Shown: piece after piece, positions 36,921 through 48,486 of the stretch | How the letters are laid out: each line of letters starts with the position of its first letter | How positions within the stretch are numbered: position 1 is the stretch's first letter | NCBI GenBank assembly: GCA_002749535.1 | Contig: MZZL01000398.1 | Span: forward strand, 186,001-250,000 | Source: Apophysomyces variabilis | Taxonomy: Eukaryota; Mucoromycota; Mucoromycetes; Mucorales; Mucoraceae | Length of the DNA: 64,000 nucleotides | Direction of reading: 5' to 3' | Notes under the pieces: model-generated | Databases searched by the model: none | The model's input: the letters and a program-made list of their open reading frames with translations, nothing else | What the model was told of the DNA's origin: nothing | Program-made: the position numbers and the translations under genes

Positions 36921-37385
36921 GTTATCAGGTCAGATACGAAAATAGGGTAATCCGACGCTAGCATACGAACTGTAAACAATGATGAAGGAGTACTGTAACG
37001 GAGGGTGTTTTCACCGGAAACAGCGACTTGGTTAGTTATGCGATAGGCCTGTATGGCAAAAGCGGTTGATTGCGTGCCTGTGATGACTATGCATGTAGAG
37101 ACTAAGTGTCCGACGGACAAAAAAAAGAAACAATACTATTCTCCAAAAGTACACCAAAACTCGCATGTCTATTTCACGTAATATCAGAAAGGCTTGAATA
37201 CACCCAAAGCGTGTTATGCCCTTTCCATGGGGTGATTCTATATGAACTGCAACGACAAACATACATTCAGAAATGAATGGAGAACCGCGGAAACTGTTCA
37301 CGATACAATGCATAGCAGCCATGACAACCTGAACGGATGATTCGAGCTTGCCGAATAGCATAACGATATTCATCAGATGTATCAA
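36921..37385 (-). other. possible gene or gene fragment, unrecognised
   Basis: The minus strand holds a run of about 65 codons ending in a stop at the left side (…TGTQSTAFAIQAYRITNQV and SDYPIFVSDLITSA) with no ATG. Just upstream is another run, NIVMLFGKLESSVQVVMAAM, in a different frame. Composition and periodicity look coding. I could not fix a start or the splice that would join them, and I recognise no family. It may be a short spliced gene or a pseudogene. Confidence 0.25.
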
Positions 37386-37542
37386 AAAATTTACTACCTA
37401 TAGAATGATTATCAAGCAATGGTACATTCAATTAATATTCTTTATACATATGTGAGGGAACAACTTTTTCTCTATATGCTTAATAGGTTAGCACGTATTT
37501 CTTACTTCTTTTGTAAGGTATGATATGAAACATATAATCTTT

Positions 37543-38867
37543 CTAGAACAGAGGGTCAAATAAAGAAGGAACGTTGTCTAAATCAAACCAGCTTTGATCT
37601 TCTTCGTTTGGAGGTTGAGGGGTTGCTAGAGGGTCTAGGAATTTGAGGTCCATCTGTGCAGCCGTAGTGGAGGGCAGGTCCAGCGGAGAGAGTTCTGGAA
37701 GGGACCAATCGGGATTGAGATCTATGGAAGGTGTGCCAGGAGAAGATTTGGCTTCGGAGGAGAGGAAAGAGGAGCAAACGGATTCTGTGGTATCGGATGC
37801 GCAGGAAGAGACAGGTGAAGGAGGGGAAATTCGATGTGTATATCGACGTGGTCGTAGCAACGGTAGGTGGGTAGCACGATAGAGGTCCAGCGCTCGTTGT
37901 AACAAGATCCGTTTGTTTGCCAGATGTTTTTGGTTTAACCATGCCTGAAAAAGGAAGCAAGCCAAAAATTTTTTATGAGTCATAATGGATTTCTCTGTTT
38001 AGTGCAACTCTTACCAGTTTCCATCCTAGTTCATTACACGTGCTTTTATCTGATCCTACTCGGTTGTCTTTAGGAAATACAGAATTTGACAGACGAAATG
38101 ATTCCGGGATATTGTTCATGTCGACAGTGTTTAAGTTGGTTTTAATTCGTAAACCATCCAATATCAAATAATCTTTTGTCCCTGCTCGTTTCCGTAGTGT
38201 GCCATTCTTCAGCTTCTCCTGTCGTGCGACACGTCGGGACCGCATCGTTGGATGGTGGTTTCGATAGCAATCCACCGCACGCTGAATTAATCCTCGTCTA
38301 CCGGCAATCTCCGGGTTCAACCAAGCCAATTGCCAACCTAGGACATTGCATTCCGTTTCGTATGCCCAACGATTCCCTTTGTATGATTCTTTGGGTACGT
38401 TGGCGCGAGGATAGATCTAAGACGGACCTTTCATTGTTTAGAGGGAAAGCAGGAGCAAAAGAATCCAAAACAAGAACGATATTTACACAATTTTGGTCTT
38501 TAAATGGTTTATCCATGGTTTCCGGCGGGGCGGAGTGAATATCCGTACGAATAGAGTACTGATGAAGAGTACGGTTATGTGAATAGGTAAAGGAAATAGA
38601 TTCGGTTAGATGGGAAGGGAAGATAGCGGCAGCCAGGGCGGTGGCAACTGTGGAGGCAGCATCAACCATATTCTTTTTACCAAGTTTTCTTCTCTTCACA
38701 TTGTGAATAGCCAGTTCAATTGTAGTAATTTGATCCGAGGTTAGTGATTCCAAGATATTTTCGACGGTTGGCGAGCAAGAAACGAGGTCTTGAATAGATA
38801 ATGAAGTAGGAGAGCGTAGGGTGTGTAACGTATCAAATGAAGAGGATGAGGTTGTGCAGAAATCCAT
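37543..38867 (-). CDS. unrecognised protein with a duplicated CN-LGW-LAWLN motif
   Basis: Three exons (38487-38867, 38015-38416, 37543-37944) give 394 residues. Introns are 70 bases each, with clean GT-AG ends and consistent phases. The protein has an N-terminal Ser-rich part, a basic patch (NVKRRKLGKKN), then two related modules of about 40 residues. Module one (about residues 149-182) has ECNVLGWQLAWLNPE followed by RRGLIQRAVDCYRNHHP. Module two (about 253-289) has STCNELGWKLAWLNQK followed by KRILLQRALDLYRATHLP. A strongly basic stretch (RSRRVARQEKLKNG) separates them, and the C-terminus is acidic, Pro/Ser-rich (TAD-like). The layout suggests a nuclear regulator, perhaps DNA-binding, but I know no family with this signature. 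Confidence 0.75.
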
Positions 38868-39274
38868 TTATAGAGACAGAGAGAGAGAGAGGGGGGTGGT
38901 GTTAGCAGAACAGGAAGGAAAGCTGTTGGGTTTGAAAACAAAGGCATCGTTTTTATGTGCTTTTTTTTTGCTTTTAAAAAGGCGCACCAAAATGGAAAAT
39001 CTTTTGGTTCGTATCACCATTGAATGAAAACGTGTCCCGTCGCTTTTCCCCACTTTTGTTCCGTTAATTTTTAATTACAGTGCCCTCTCAACAAGGTAGT
39101 GTCACAGCCTTTGAGAATCAATATCGCACTTTGAAACGTAGATGCCATCATCTCACCGTGGATAGGACTTCTATAAAAAGCCTGCAATCGACTTTTTTAA
39201 GAAACTGTATTTCATAGAAAGACGATCAGTTTTCATACACTGTAACAAACACATGTGGTTAAGTTCTTCATTGT
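38868..39274. other. spacer between two minus-strand genes
   Basis: Holds the promoter of the duplicated-motif gene and the 3' flank of TEL2. A CT/GA-rich microsatellite-like run (GACAGAGAGAGAGAGAGG, 38874-38891) lies just upstream of the start codon. No gene seen. Confidence 0.5.
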
Positions 39275-42200
39275 TTAACCTTCTATTTGCCATGCTTTTT
39301 TGCTTATTTCCATTAGTCGTACTAAAATCCCCAACGCCGCTTGCTTAATCATTTCGTCTTCCTTTGTTGACTCTACAATGCCTGGATCATAACGGTCCCG
39401 TCAATCTAGACTTTAGCTTCCGACGTTTGACATACCTTCAACCCAGAATTTGGTTTCTTCCAGTTCTCTTGCATAATTTTGCCACAGTAGCCATTCCTGA
39501 TCTTTGTAGCTTGTGTTCAAAATGATGGTGATTCCGAGCAACATTGCTCGAGTCATCCCCGCTGAGCAATCAGCATAACGTAGAGCAAGTGCAAATTCAA
39601 AATATTCCGTGACGATCCGACGCTTTTCGGGAAGATTAGCTATAAAATAGAAGTCAGTCAAGCCATTGATGTACTATTCTTTCTTTGCACTGACTAGAAT
39701 AATACATAATCATATCCAGAGTTCTAATTAACTGTTCCGTTAAAACCTTGTTGTTGCCTATCCATGATCTAGAAAGAAAAAGTATTAAATCCTAAATTCC
39801 GTGTGGAGTCATTCGCTCATTTACTTGATGCGCGTTTGTGCACCCTCCCACCATCCGACCAGCAGTGGAAAGAAAAAGACTGGTCCAGCCAGCCCGCTGA
39901 GACGATTGGTTTTGATCTTCTTAGCCTCTTTTCTTTGCAGGTCCATGCTACGCGAGAATACCCGGACTTTGCCTACGGATTGGGTAGGCATGTCTAAGGC
40001 TTTGGTCATATCTTCCAATTGTTCCTCAGTAGACCCATCACGTTCCTTTGACCATCCTGCTAATTCTCGTGCTGCTAAGTGAATGGCTGTCAAAACAATC
40101 TGCTGCACGTTGATTGAGGTCGACCGATGATACAGTGTATCAATGGCCCTGATAAAGTTATAATGCGTTAGTATAACAGTACTTTGTAAGAATAATATCA
40201 TCGCAACCAATGAGATACCTTGGTGTTGCTACATGAGGTTCAGCTACCATAAGAGCTGCTAATGCACGCTGTTGTTTATCCTCACAGTCTGGAATATCAT
40301 AGTCTGTTGGAACTCGCGTCAGCGCATTGACCAGTTGCGCCGCAAATTCGTCTGAAGAAAGGTTGGAAGGGTAATCAATGATATGCTCTGTAACGAATTA
40401 ATTAAACTTACGCAGTTCGACCCCGACACCCGTTTTTCGTCGCACAAGTTCTTCTGCGGCGTCCAAGCCGATCTCTAATTTCAATGGATCCTGGGCGTCT
40501 TTCAGGAATTGGATCAAATCGTTGATATATCTAAAGAAGAAAAGGGACAAATTAGTAATTAATGTGGTGTAGTTCTTGCATTAAACATGCATACACAGGC
40601 TTTTTAGGCTTCGATTTCGCCCTGAATTCTTCTTCATCTGATTCTTCTTCCATTGGGTACGGCTCCAGGTCCGATTCATCCTCCTCATCTGGTTGGTACG
40701 TGTCAAAGAGATAATCTCCAAAACGTTTTGCCACAATAATTTACCTTCGCCTGCAACCATCAAAGTATCAGGATCCAATTCTTCCTCGTTTTCTTCTTCC
40801 TCCATTTCATTGTCCAAAACCGTTTCTATCGTTTTCGATGATATAGGCGACGGTTCACCTACATTTAGATGCCCATTAGCTCAAAAAACACAAAAAAGAC
40901 AACCAGGTGCCTTCTTTTACCTTTTCTCAATGCATCTCTGACAAAAACAAGGTCTAGTAAGGCCAACAGTTCCTGGTCGTTGGCTGGGTCTAGTATACTT
41001 GTATCCAACTGCACATCTTCGCTGTCTACCAGCATCGATACACTTTTTGCCACTGTCTTACGATAGTCTTAGAACAAAAAGCGCACCTTATCCTGGATTC
41101 GATTATGCTCACCATGCCTAATTTAGCTGCTTCCATATCACCATTTTCCAGCCATCGATGCGCCCCAGAAGGCAGGGATGAGTTATAAAAGAAGTCTTGA
41201 GCCTCTTCCTTTCCCAGATACCCAATTAGTATCAAAAGGGCACTTGAGATGTCTAAGAATAGAATGTAACGTTAACAGGACCATTTATCTTCCAGTGTGT
41301 GTTTACATAACCGTTCATGATGTCCAGCATATTTGATAAAGACCGTATCGGTCCACTTCGCCAACACGCGATCAATAAGACTTTTTACGAAATCTCTTGC
41401 AGCTGTTGTCAACTGTTTTCCGTTGACTAGACGGGATACACCAATTACGTTTCTGTGCCTTCGAACACGGATCAATTTCACTTACCGTTGGTATTCAATC
41501 TGGAATCTTCTGTATCTTCCAGGCCAGTGGCATAAACCGTGGCAGCAATAGCTAATCTTAGGAGTAAAGTGTCGGCTTTTCGTGATTTGGCAAGCAGAAA
41601 AATGGCATATGTCAAGAAATCAGAAGAAGAAGAAGAAGACCTGCCAAGTAAGATCTTGGCAAGTTCTTCGGCCGCACTGCTGATGGTATTCTCAGTCACT
41701 GATTCACGTACAAAGAAAAGGGTGGCCTGCCACAGCTTTTCGCTTTGTGCATGAATCCACACATCTGGCCAATAAGAACCGGTACCTGAGCGTATGTGTG
41801 ATACAGCCACAGGATAAATGGACCGGATGCACTCATCTACCAGTCAAAGTTGAATAACAAGTCTGCTCCCGGTTTCGTGTCACCGAATTCGGACGACCTT
41901 ACCCACATAGCCTTGACGAATGATTTTGGCCACAACTTCCCTTGTCAGCATGCTGTCCGGTCTAGCAGCCACATGCACCGAAAGCATACTGTAGAAATTC
42001 CTAATTGATCCGGGAACATGAATAGTCTGGTTATATAATAGAGTGGAAGTCGTTTCATGTGCTTACTTATCGAGATACCACGCATTCGAACTGCTGTCCT
42101 GCAGTCCGAACGCGTTCGCCAAGCGTGACGGGATCGAACAAATCAAGTCGCAAAATGCACGAGTCTCTCCTTTCATGGTAAGATAAGTCGCCAAGAGCTT

Positions 42201-42581
42201 TGGTGACACCACGTATTTCAAAAGACTGGCGTAGATCTCCAATGTGTCCAAGGATACATCTTTGCCGAGAGCCTCCAGCAACGTCCGAAGGCTTACTAGG
42301 GCCATAGTACACTGACAATCAGGGTCTTCCTCTTTCATAACCATGGTTGATTCCAACATGGGGCGGTATTGATTCAACTGGATAGACCATGAAGGTAGAA
42401 GCGTTTGAACAATCAGTGTTACGTGATGTGTCCAGGCGACATGGCGAAAGAGCTTCAATCGAGACGTAGGAGACAGTTCAAGCGCGGCTGAAATACAAGT
42501 TTGAACCGTGTCAAAATTGCCCTCTTTGGCAGCATTATCAAGCTCTTGGATTCTGTCGACAGCTCCTGCTAGATCTGTCAT
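39275..42581 (-). CDS. TEL2: TEL2/TELO2, TTT complex subunit
   Basis: This is the scaffold that, with TTI1 and TTI2, hands newly made PIKK kinases (TOR, ATM, ATR types) to HSP90. Fourteen exons (42067-42581, 41903-42000, 41486-41836, 41307-41426, 41113-41252, 40921-41056, 40745-40858, 40595-40688, 40412-40530, 40219-40351, 39825-40148, 39695-39768, 39436-39639, 39275-39372) give 839 residues. Helical repeats lead into LYISSALLILIGYLGKE and KLGMTVAKSVSMLVD, then the acidic ESDLEPYPMEE element and YINDLIQFLKD at the start of the conserved C-terminal domain (DKQQRALAALMVAEP, LTAIHLAARELAGW, FFFPLLVGWW). A GAA-type run encodes six serines in a row near 41630. Three places first looked like ultra-short introns, but longer normal introns fit each of them. 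Confidence 0.9.
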
Positions 42582-43099
42582 GTTCGTCGGAATATAGCCT
42601 GACAGGACTCGAGCCCTGCATTTCCTTCTCTTTGTTCTCTCTTTCCCTTCTCTGGCTCCGACCGACACCCGTCACACGGTCAATTCAATAAAGAGTATAA
42701 TACAGGTTGCTCTGCTTTCTGCCTGCTTAGACTTTTCTTGTTTCTTTCTTTAGAATGGTCAGTATTTGTTATTGATCAAGCAATCAAGACTTTCAAACTT
42801 ATCGAGCAAAATCACTCCGGCACTTATAGTCGTCGGCGGTACATTGATCTAGAAAGGCAATTTCACTCAAGAGCCAAAAATAGATCTATGCTGCATTCTG
42901 CAAGTTTTGTGACAATATTCATTTTCTTCCGCTACAATGAATTTCATCAAGTGTACAAACGAATTCTTTATAGCTTTAAAGAGAGAAAAAAAAACAGTCG
43001 GGTAGGAAATACATGAGATGCACGGAGCAAAAACAAAGGGGAAAGGACGGTATCACTCGTTTTCTTTATAGTTTGTGAGATTTAGCTTCTCGCGTTCTT
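42582..43099. other. spacer between TEL2 and the KNH-like gene
   Basis: TEL2 promoter side and 3' flank of the secreted-protein gene. A 92-codon plus-strand frame (42738-43016) shows no domain and I do not accept it. Confidence 0.5.
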
Positions 43100-44341
43100 T
43101 TAGTTAGCTTTCTCAATCTTGAATGCACCAGAATGGAATCTGCAAGTTTCATCCTTGACCTTGTTTGAGGATACCTCGAGACTAAGAACAAAAAGAAAGA
43201 TCAGTCAGGTCAGTGTCACAGGGAGGAATAGAAACAAGAGAAATAGAAACACATACACGTAGTAGTATTCAGCGTTGGCATCGATCTGGTCCTGAGGGAA
43301 AGACAAATGATCCTTGAGGCTGAAAGCATCAATGAATCTCTCACTGCCTTGCCAGACGGTGGAGACGTATTCAGCCTTGTTGGCTTCAGTGGCCTTGTAC
43401 AATTCAACCTTGAGGAGTGATTCAGTCTGGGAAGACTTGTCACGGTTGGCAACGACACTGATATGATCACCCAGCTTGTAAGTGGAACCAGCCTTTGGCT
43501 GATCAACGCTGAGACCGAAGCAACCCTTCATGTGTTCAGGGTGATAGAAGGCGATGTCGTCGAGGTTCTCAGCGTAGTACGTGAAGCCGTCAGCGTTCTG
43601 GTGGGCAGCGGTGCTCACTTTGAAGGTGCTGGAGGTCTCAATACAATCGGGGCCGTGCATGCCGTTCAACATGTTTGTGACCCAGACACTAATAGTAGAT
43701 TTCAGAAAGTGTTAGATTCGGATCAACCAGTGTCTTTCAGAATACTCTACCGGTAGTAGTAAAGGCCAGCAGAGGATCCAGCAGGAATAGTGTCGTTGAT
43801 GGAGGAAGAGGTTTCCAGCTTATGTTCACCGTGCCACACGTTTTGGATATATTTAGCCTGGCCATCTTGGCTAACAGAGTAGAGCTGTCAGGTTGCCAAA
43901 AATAAAAGACAATCAATCGGTGAGTATAAGTTGTTGGAATACAAAAAAAATATGACGTGACATACATCGAGGCCGGTGATCGTCTTTTCATGTTGGTCGC
44001 CAGGGGCACGAGCTATGTCAAATCTTTAGAGTCAAATCGTTCCATGTATGAAGGAAAAGGGAGACGTTGAGTGGCAACTTACTGACGGTAATCTCGGCGT
44101 TTTGACCAACAACGACAACAGTCTGATTTGTGGGGGTTGTCACAGCAAGGCCTGAAAATGCAAGCGTGAGATGAACGTGAAAAGAAGAGAGATTGCGCTA
44201 AAAAGAGAAAAAAGGGAGTTCTTTTTTTTTTTTTTTACCTGAACACCACTGCTTCATAGCATCAGCATATTCGTCAGCCTTAGCCAAGGAAGCAAAGGCA
44301 GTAAGCAATAGAGCAGAGGTGGCAGCAAGAGAGAACTTCAT
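43100..44341 (-). CDS. secreted protein with two KNH-like beta modules
   Basis: Six exons (44239-44341, 44083-44151, 43966-44012, 43751-43884, 43257-43688, 43100-43181) give 288 residues. A clear signal peptide (MKFSLAATSALLLTAFASLA, then KA) is followed by two Ig-like beta modules resembling the Kre9/KNH family of fungal cell-wall and secreted proteins. Module one has TTPTNQTVVVVGQNAEITV and ends GLYYYRVWVTNM. Module two starts DQPKAGSTYKLGDHISVVAN, has LLKVELYKATEAN and ends EYYYVLEVSS followed by ETCRFHSGAFKIE. There is no GPI-like tail and no catalytic motif. KNH-like proteins are tied to beta-glucan assembly, but the role here is inferred. A paralogue lies immediately upstream. Confidence 0.8.
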
Positions 44342-44618
44342 AAGGCCGAGAAAAAAAGAAAAAAGAGGGGGAGAATGGAGAGAAGAAAGAAAAGAGGTTG
44401 CGAAGGTAAAAAATAGCCAAGTGGAGATTCAAAAAGCTCCAAGGGAGGCTAATGTCACACAACACGTTAATTAGCCATGGTGATTAAAAATAAGACACTT
44501 GGCGACCATAGATAACATAGACAGAGAGTAGCTAAGATCAATAGCTTCTTTTCCTTCTCTTTATTTATTGGGACGTCATATGTTATCTTCTTGTTTTTTA
44601 CAATTAGGGATGGTATTC

Positions 44619-45258
44619 TTAGTGGGTGATCTTAAAGGTCTGAGATTGATAGCGGCACGTCTGTCCATTTTGTTCAACATCGACACTGGATTATAAAAAG
44701 GCAAGGGGAACGGTTAGTATCCGATTCAATAATTATAGATTCACGCCCAGCAAGGTGAGCTAAGTCATAAACGGGTGTTACCTGAACCAAAATTGATTAG
44801 GCAAATCCAGGCCACTGAGATCTTGCTGAAGAGCCAAAATCCGATTGAGGCCCGAAGTGCCTTTAAACACCTGTTTCGATACGTCTTTCTCACCCTTCTT
44901 ATGCACCAACTCCACCTTCTTCAATTTGGCATGCCTCACTTTGCTTCCTGTTCAACTTTGTTGATGAATACCGTTTTGTCCTCTAAATAGCTGCATCCTA
45001 CCAAGAACGAGGTAAGCCGTCTTCTCGTTGTGGTGATCGATAGTCACATCCGAAGTAGGATAAAGGATGTCCACACCTTGAGTTCACAGACAAGTAAAAC
45101 AGGATGATGTTTAGATGTCTTTGGCTGCTTTTTGTTCCCCACTGTTTGCTATTCTTTTCCTAACCTTCACATCGTTGGGTAGGTGCAGCCATTGCCAGCT
45201 GAGATAGAATCATACTAGCGAAGAGTGAAAGTGTCGTTATCTTTGCGAACGTCAACAT
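44619..45258 (-). CDS. small secreted KNH-like paralogue
   Basis: Four exons (45165-45258, 45002-45076, 44782-44947, 44619-44685) give 133 residues. The signal peptide is MLTFAKITTLSLFASMILSQ followed by LAMAA. The mature part matches the second module of the neighbouring 288-residue protein: VDILYPTSDVTI, LGSKVRHAKLKKVELVHKKG, and the end QTCRYQSQTFKITH against its ETCRFHSGAFKIE. The two genes are head-to-tail, 277 bases apart, with the same kind of splice positions, so a tandem duplication with later loss or gain of a module is likely. The start is the only ATG that gives a signal peptide. Confidence 0.75.
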
Positions 45259-46702
45259 ATTTTCTGGCAAAGAAAGTGAGCTTGTACAATAGTTGCTTCC
45301 GGAGTGGAAAAAGAGAAACTAGGAACAAGGGAATCCCAAGGCGGGATGGTGCATGAAGAGAGACTCTAGCGGAAGTGGCTTGTCTGCTGCACAACCATTC
45401 GTTTTGTACAACGCTATGTCTATATTTACACAAAATAGAAAAACAAGAGTACTGTACTTTGTGATCAAATAATGGGCCTGACCTGGACATTGATCAGAAG
45501 CTTTCAAAAATAGTAACTGTTACCCAGGCCCTTGATCCCCTTTGGATAGTTACATACTGTTGGTGCAAACAAGACACAGAAAAAAAATATAGCACAAACA
45601 ACCACATCGCTTATGGAAGTGCCATAGTGAAGCACTTCCATTGTCAGAAGATTAACTTTATGTCCAGTTGAACCAAAGAAAAAGAGAAAAAGTTTTAAAA
45701 CTCTAATAATCCTTATGTTTATGTAGAAAATGTAAACCGCAGCAGCAACCTCTATATCCTCACTAAAATCGCACTGCGGTTTTCCTTTCAAAGGTAGACA
45801 CCATTTAGTATCATTAAGGAATCAAAAATAAGCTGCACAGAAACTGCCAGACACCATAACCTTGGTTTGACATATCGGTATCGAAATGATACAGTCCTCT
45901 GCTTGATAAAGACTAATATCTCTCGTCTTAAATACGTTCCGAACCAAATATTAAGCGTTAACATGTGGCTGAAAAAGGGGAGCGAAGGTGGCGTTGCTGT
46001 TGCAGAGCCAAACATGACTATCAAACATAAGATTTCTCTCGAAGGTGAGAACTGCAAACTTGAAACTATGATCAACAAATCTTAAGCGGTCGGTGACAGG
46101 TTATACTGTGAACAAGCCGATTATCAAAAAAGCAGATATTCCATGTCAAAACTACGAAAGACAGGTAGTTTGAAGAGGTATATCTGTTTTTGTGCTATGC
46201 CTACAATCTGACATGGAACAGATATTGATCGAGGCGTCTCTATTCAATTAGCTGATAGGCTTTCCATATCCGACCGCTTCATCGAACCATTCATCGGATT
46301 CCATCCGATTGAGACACTCCCAAGAACACCAAGGGTTAACTTAAACGATATATCCATTGCCCTTCCCTTTCTGAGAGATTCGTTTTAGGTCTTGATTACC
46401 ACTTTGACTCTTCTGTACAAGCTGTATGAGCTCCCATAGCATGCTTTGTGTCATTCAATCCAATGCCATACTTTAATTTTTGGACTAACTGATGCTACCG
46501 AAATAGCGTGCCTGATCTGGGAGAAGGTTCTTGGATTGGAGTGGAGTGGTTTCAATTTTTCTCGGATTTTAGCTGACCCACTGAAAAAAAGTGACGGTTG
46601 GTTAGTGGAAAAAAAGAAAGCGGGGTGCCTGGCACGTTTTAAAAGTTTTTCTTCGTATCCCGAGGCTTTCCCTTTACATTTTCCCTCAACTGTTTAACCG
46701 TT
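45259..46702. other. spacer, no gene supported
   Basis: About 1.4 kb between the secreted paralogue and GrpE. Open frames at 45504-45791, 45788-46078 and 46446-46697 show no family. The last overlaps what should be the GrpE leader. Nothing else was seen. Confidence 0.5.
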
Positions 46703-47503
46703 ATGTCATTCCTCGCTGTCATTCGCAACGCTGCTACTACATCTGTCCGACCGGCATTGACCCTTCGCAACGGTATGGCAGCCACCGCCACTCTTCCCCG
46801 TGTGACTTTGAACCGTACCTACGCAACCGAGAATGGCAAGGAAGAAGTCAAACCAAAAGAACAACAGCAGGAACAGAGCCAACAGCCAGCCGCTGCTTCT
46901 GCTAACGAAGACTTGCTCAAACAATTGGCTGAGAAAGATAAAAAAATTGCTGAACTGCAGGTAAGACAGAAGAAAACTGACAATCCTTGTCTCTTTTGTC
47001 GTTCTTTTTTCTCACGTTTCTCACTTTTCTTTTTCCAGGATGCCTATCTTCGCACTTTGGCTGATCAGGAAAATCTTCGTGAGCGTAGCCGCAAGGAATT
47101 GGAAAGCACAAAAGAATATGCCATTCAGAAATTTGCCAAGGATCTGTTAGACACCGTTGACATCCTGAACATGGCATTGACATCGGTTCCAACTGAATTG
47201 CGTGCAAAGGAAACAGCTGTCCAGGTAAAGGATACTGAGAAGTTGGCGGATCAATTTTCCAACTTGTATACGGGTGTGTCCATGACCGAAGCTGAATTGG
47301 TCAAGACGCTGAAGCGTCATGGTGTTGAACGGGATAACCCAGAAGGTGAAGTCTTTGACCCCAACAAACACCAGGCCCTTTTCCAAGCACCTATGCCCGA
47401 CAAGGAAGCAGGTACCATTTTTGCAGTGCAGAAGATGGGTTATATGATCAAGGGACGTGTGCTTAGACCAGCTCAAGTGGGTGTCGTTGCCGAATCGCAA
47501 TAG
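46703..47503 (+). CDS. MGE1: mitochondrial GrpE nucleotide-exchange factor
   Basis: This is the exchange factor for mitochondrial Hsp70 in protein import and folding. Two exons (46703-46960, 47039-47503) give 240 residues. A mitochondrial presequence (MSFLAVIRNAATTSVRPALT) leads to a Gln/Glu-rich linker, then the long coiled coil (LLKQLAEKDKKIAELQ, DAYLRTLADQENLRERSRKE) and the beta-rich head with HQALFQAPMPDKEAGTI and GYMIKGRVLRPAQVGVV. The 78-base intron has GT-AG ends and a polypyrimidine tract. It is also a multiple of three without a stop, so intron retention would still give a 266-residue reading, interrupting the coiled coil with a Phe/Ser-rich insert. Confidence 0.95.
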   Translation: MSFLAVIRNAATTSVRPALTLRNGMAATATLPRVTLNRTYATENGKEEVKPKEQQQEQSQQPAAASANEDLLKQLAEKDKKIAELQVRQKKTDNPCLFCRSFFSRFSLFFFQDAYLRTLADQENLRERSRKELESTKEYAIQKFAKDLLDTVDILNMALTSVPTELRAKETAVQVKDTEKLADQFSNLYTGVSMTEAELVKTLKRHGVERDNPEGEVFDPNKHQALFQAPMPDKEAGTIFAVQKMGYMIKGRVLRPAQVGVVAESQ

Positions 47504-48486
47504 AAAATGAAACAAAGAAAAACAAACAGACTCCAAAAATTGTACAGATATTACATAGATCTTTTGTGTTTGTGGGGAAATACCAATATTCCTTCCCACC
47601 GATTCTGAAATGACGGACAATAAAACGTGAAAAAGTAGTAACATACAATCGCACCAAGACGATAAAACCTTTTTGTTTCTTTATATTGTCATTGATAAAG
47701 GATAGCTTGCCGATATTCTCCGGCAATTTCTATATAGGAAAATGAAGCCACATACGGACCCACTATAGAGTACGTTATAATGGATATTCATCTATTTATG
47801 GTATCGGACATCCGTTCTGATAGTTTAGCCCTTGAAAGTTGTGTACCTTGTGAAATTGTCGTGCAAAAGAAATAAAAGCTGAAAATACAAGATCGGGGAT
47901 AAAGGTCTCATCAAAATAAAACGTGGTTATTGCGTCATGGATCTGTATCTATGGTGTGATACGCATTAAGGAAGAAACGGTATTAGGCTCCTCCACTCAG
48001 AACATTCCCACCGTATTATCACAGAAGAAGCGACTTCACCAGAGTATTTCGTTTTGAAAAGAGCAACTATTGCTCAACTGAGTAGATCTAACAAACAAAC
48101 ATTACCAATGAATATAATTTGGCTGGGGAGATCCTCTGTGGATAGATTCATTTCCCACGATCAACTGGTTCGAGGACATTGCAATAGTGTGCGTATTCCG
48201 CCGATAGCCTATCTATTTTACTAACAAATGATGCAGGCAGGAGATCGTACGTTTAACCTCGATTAATTTCTTTATCCAGTAGAAGGTTGTCACTCATTGT
48301 TTCATAGCGCAAAAAGATACAGATTCCCAAGTTCCCGGCTGTAGTTAATCCATGCGGCATGATGTTTCTTCAATCTCCGCAAGCAACCGTCACCGGGCTA
48401 TTTGTTTAAGGCTATAAAAAGGAAGAAACTACCCTGCACTGTAATCAATTTTTCTACTCTTCTCTATTCCTCTTTTCTTGAAGAAA
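47504..48486. other. spacer between GrpE and PAH
   Basis: No gene, RNA or repeat recognised. A TATAAAA at 48412-48418, about 70 bases before the PAH start, may be its TATA box. Confidence 0.45.

Noticed and set aside
40388..40411. A 24-base intron in TEL2 (perfect GTAAGT donor, TTACAG acceptor) removing an in-frame stop
   Set aside because: A normal 60-base intron from the same donor to the acceptor before 40351 (CCTTTCTTCAG) is also in frame and gives a better family sequence.
40716..40744. A 29-base intron or a frameshift in TEL2
   Set aside because: A 56-base intron (40689-40744) with a CCAACCAG acceptor keeps the frame and leads into the conserved acidic element.
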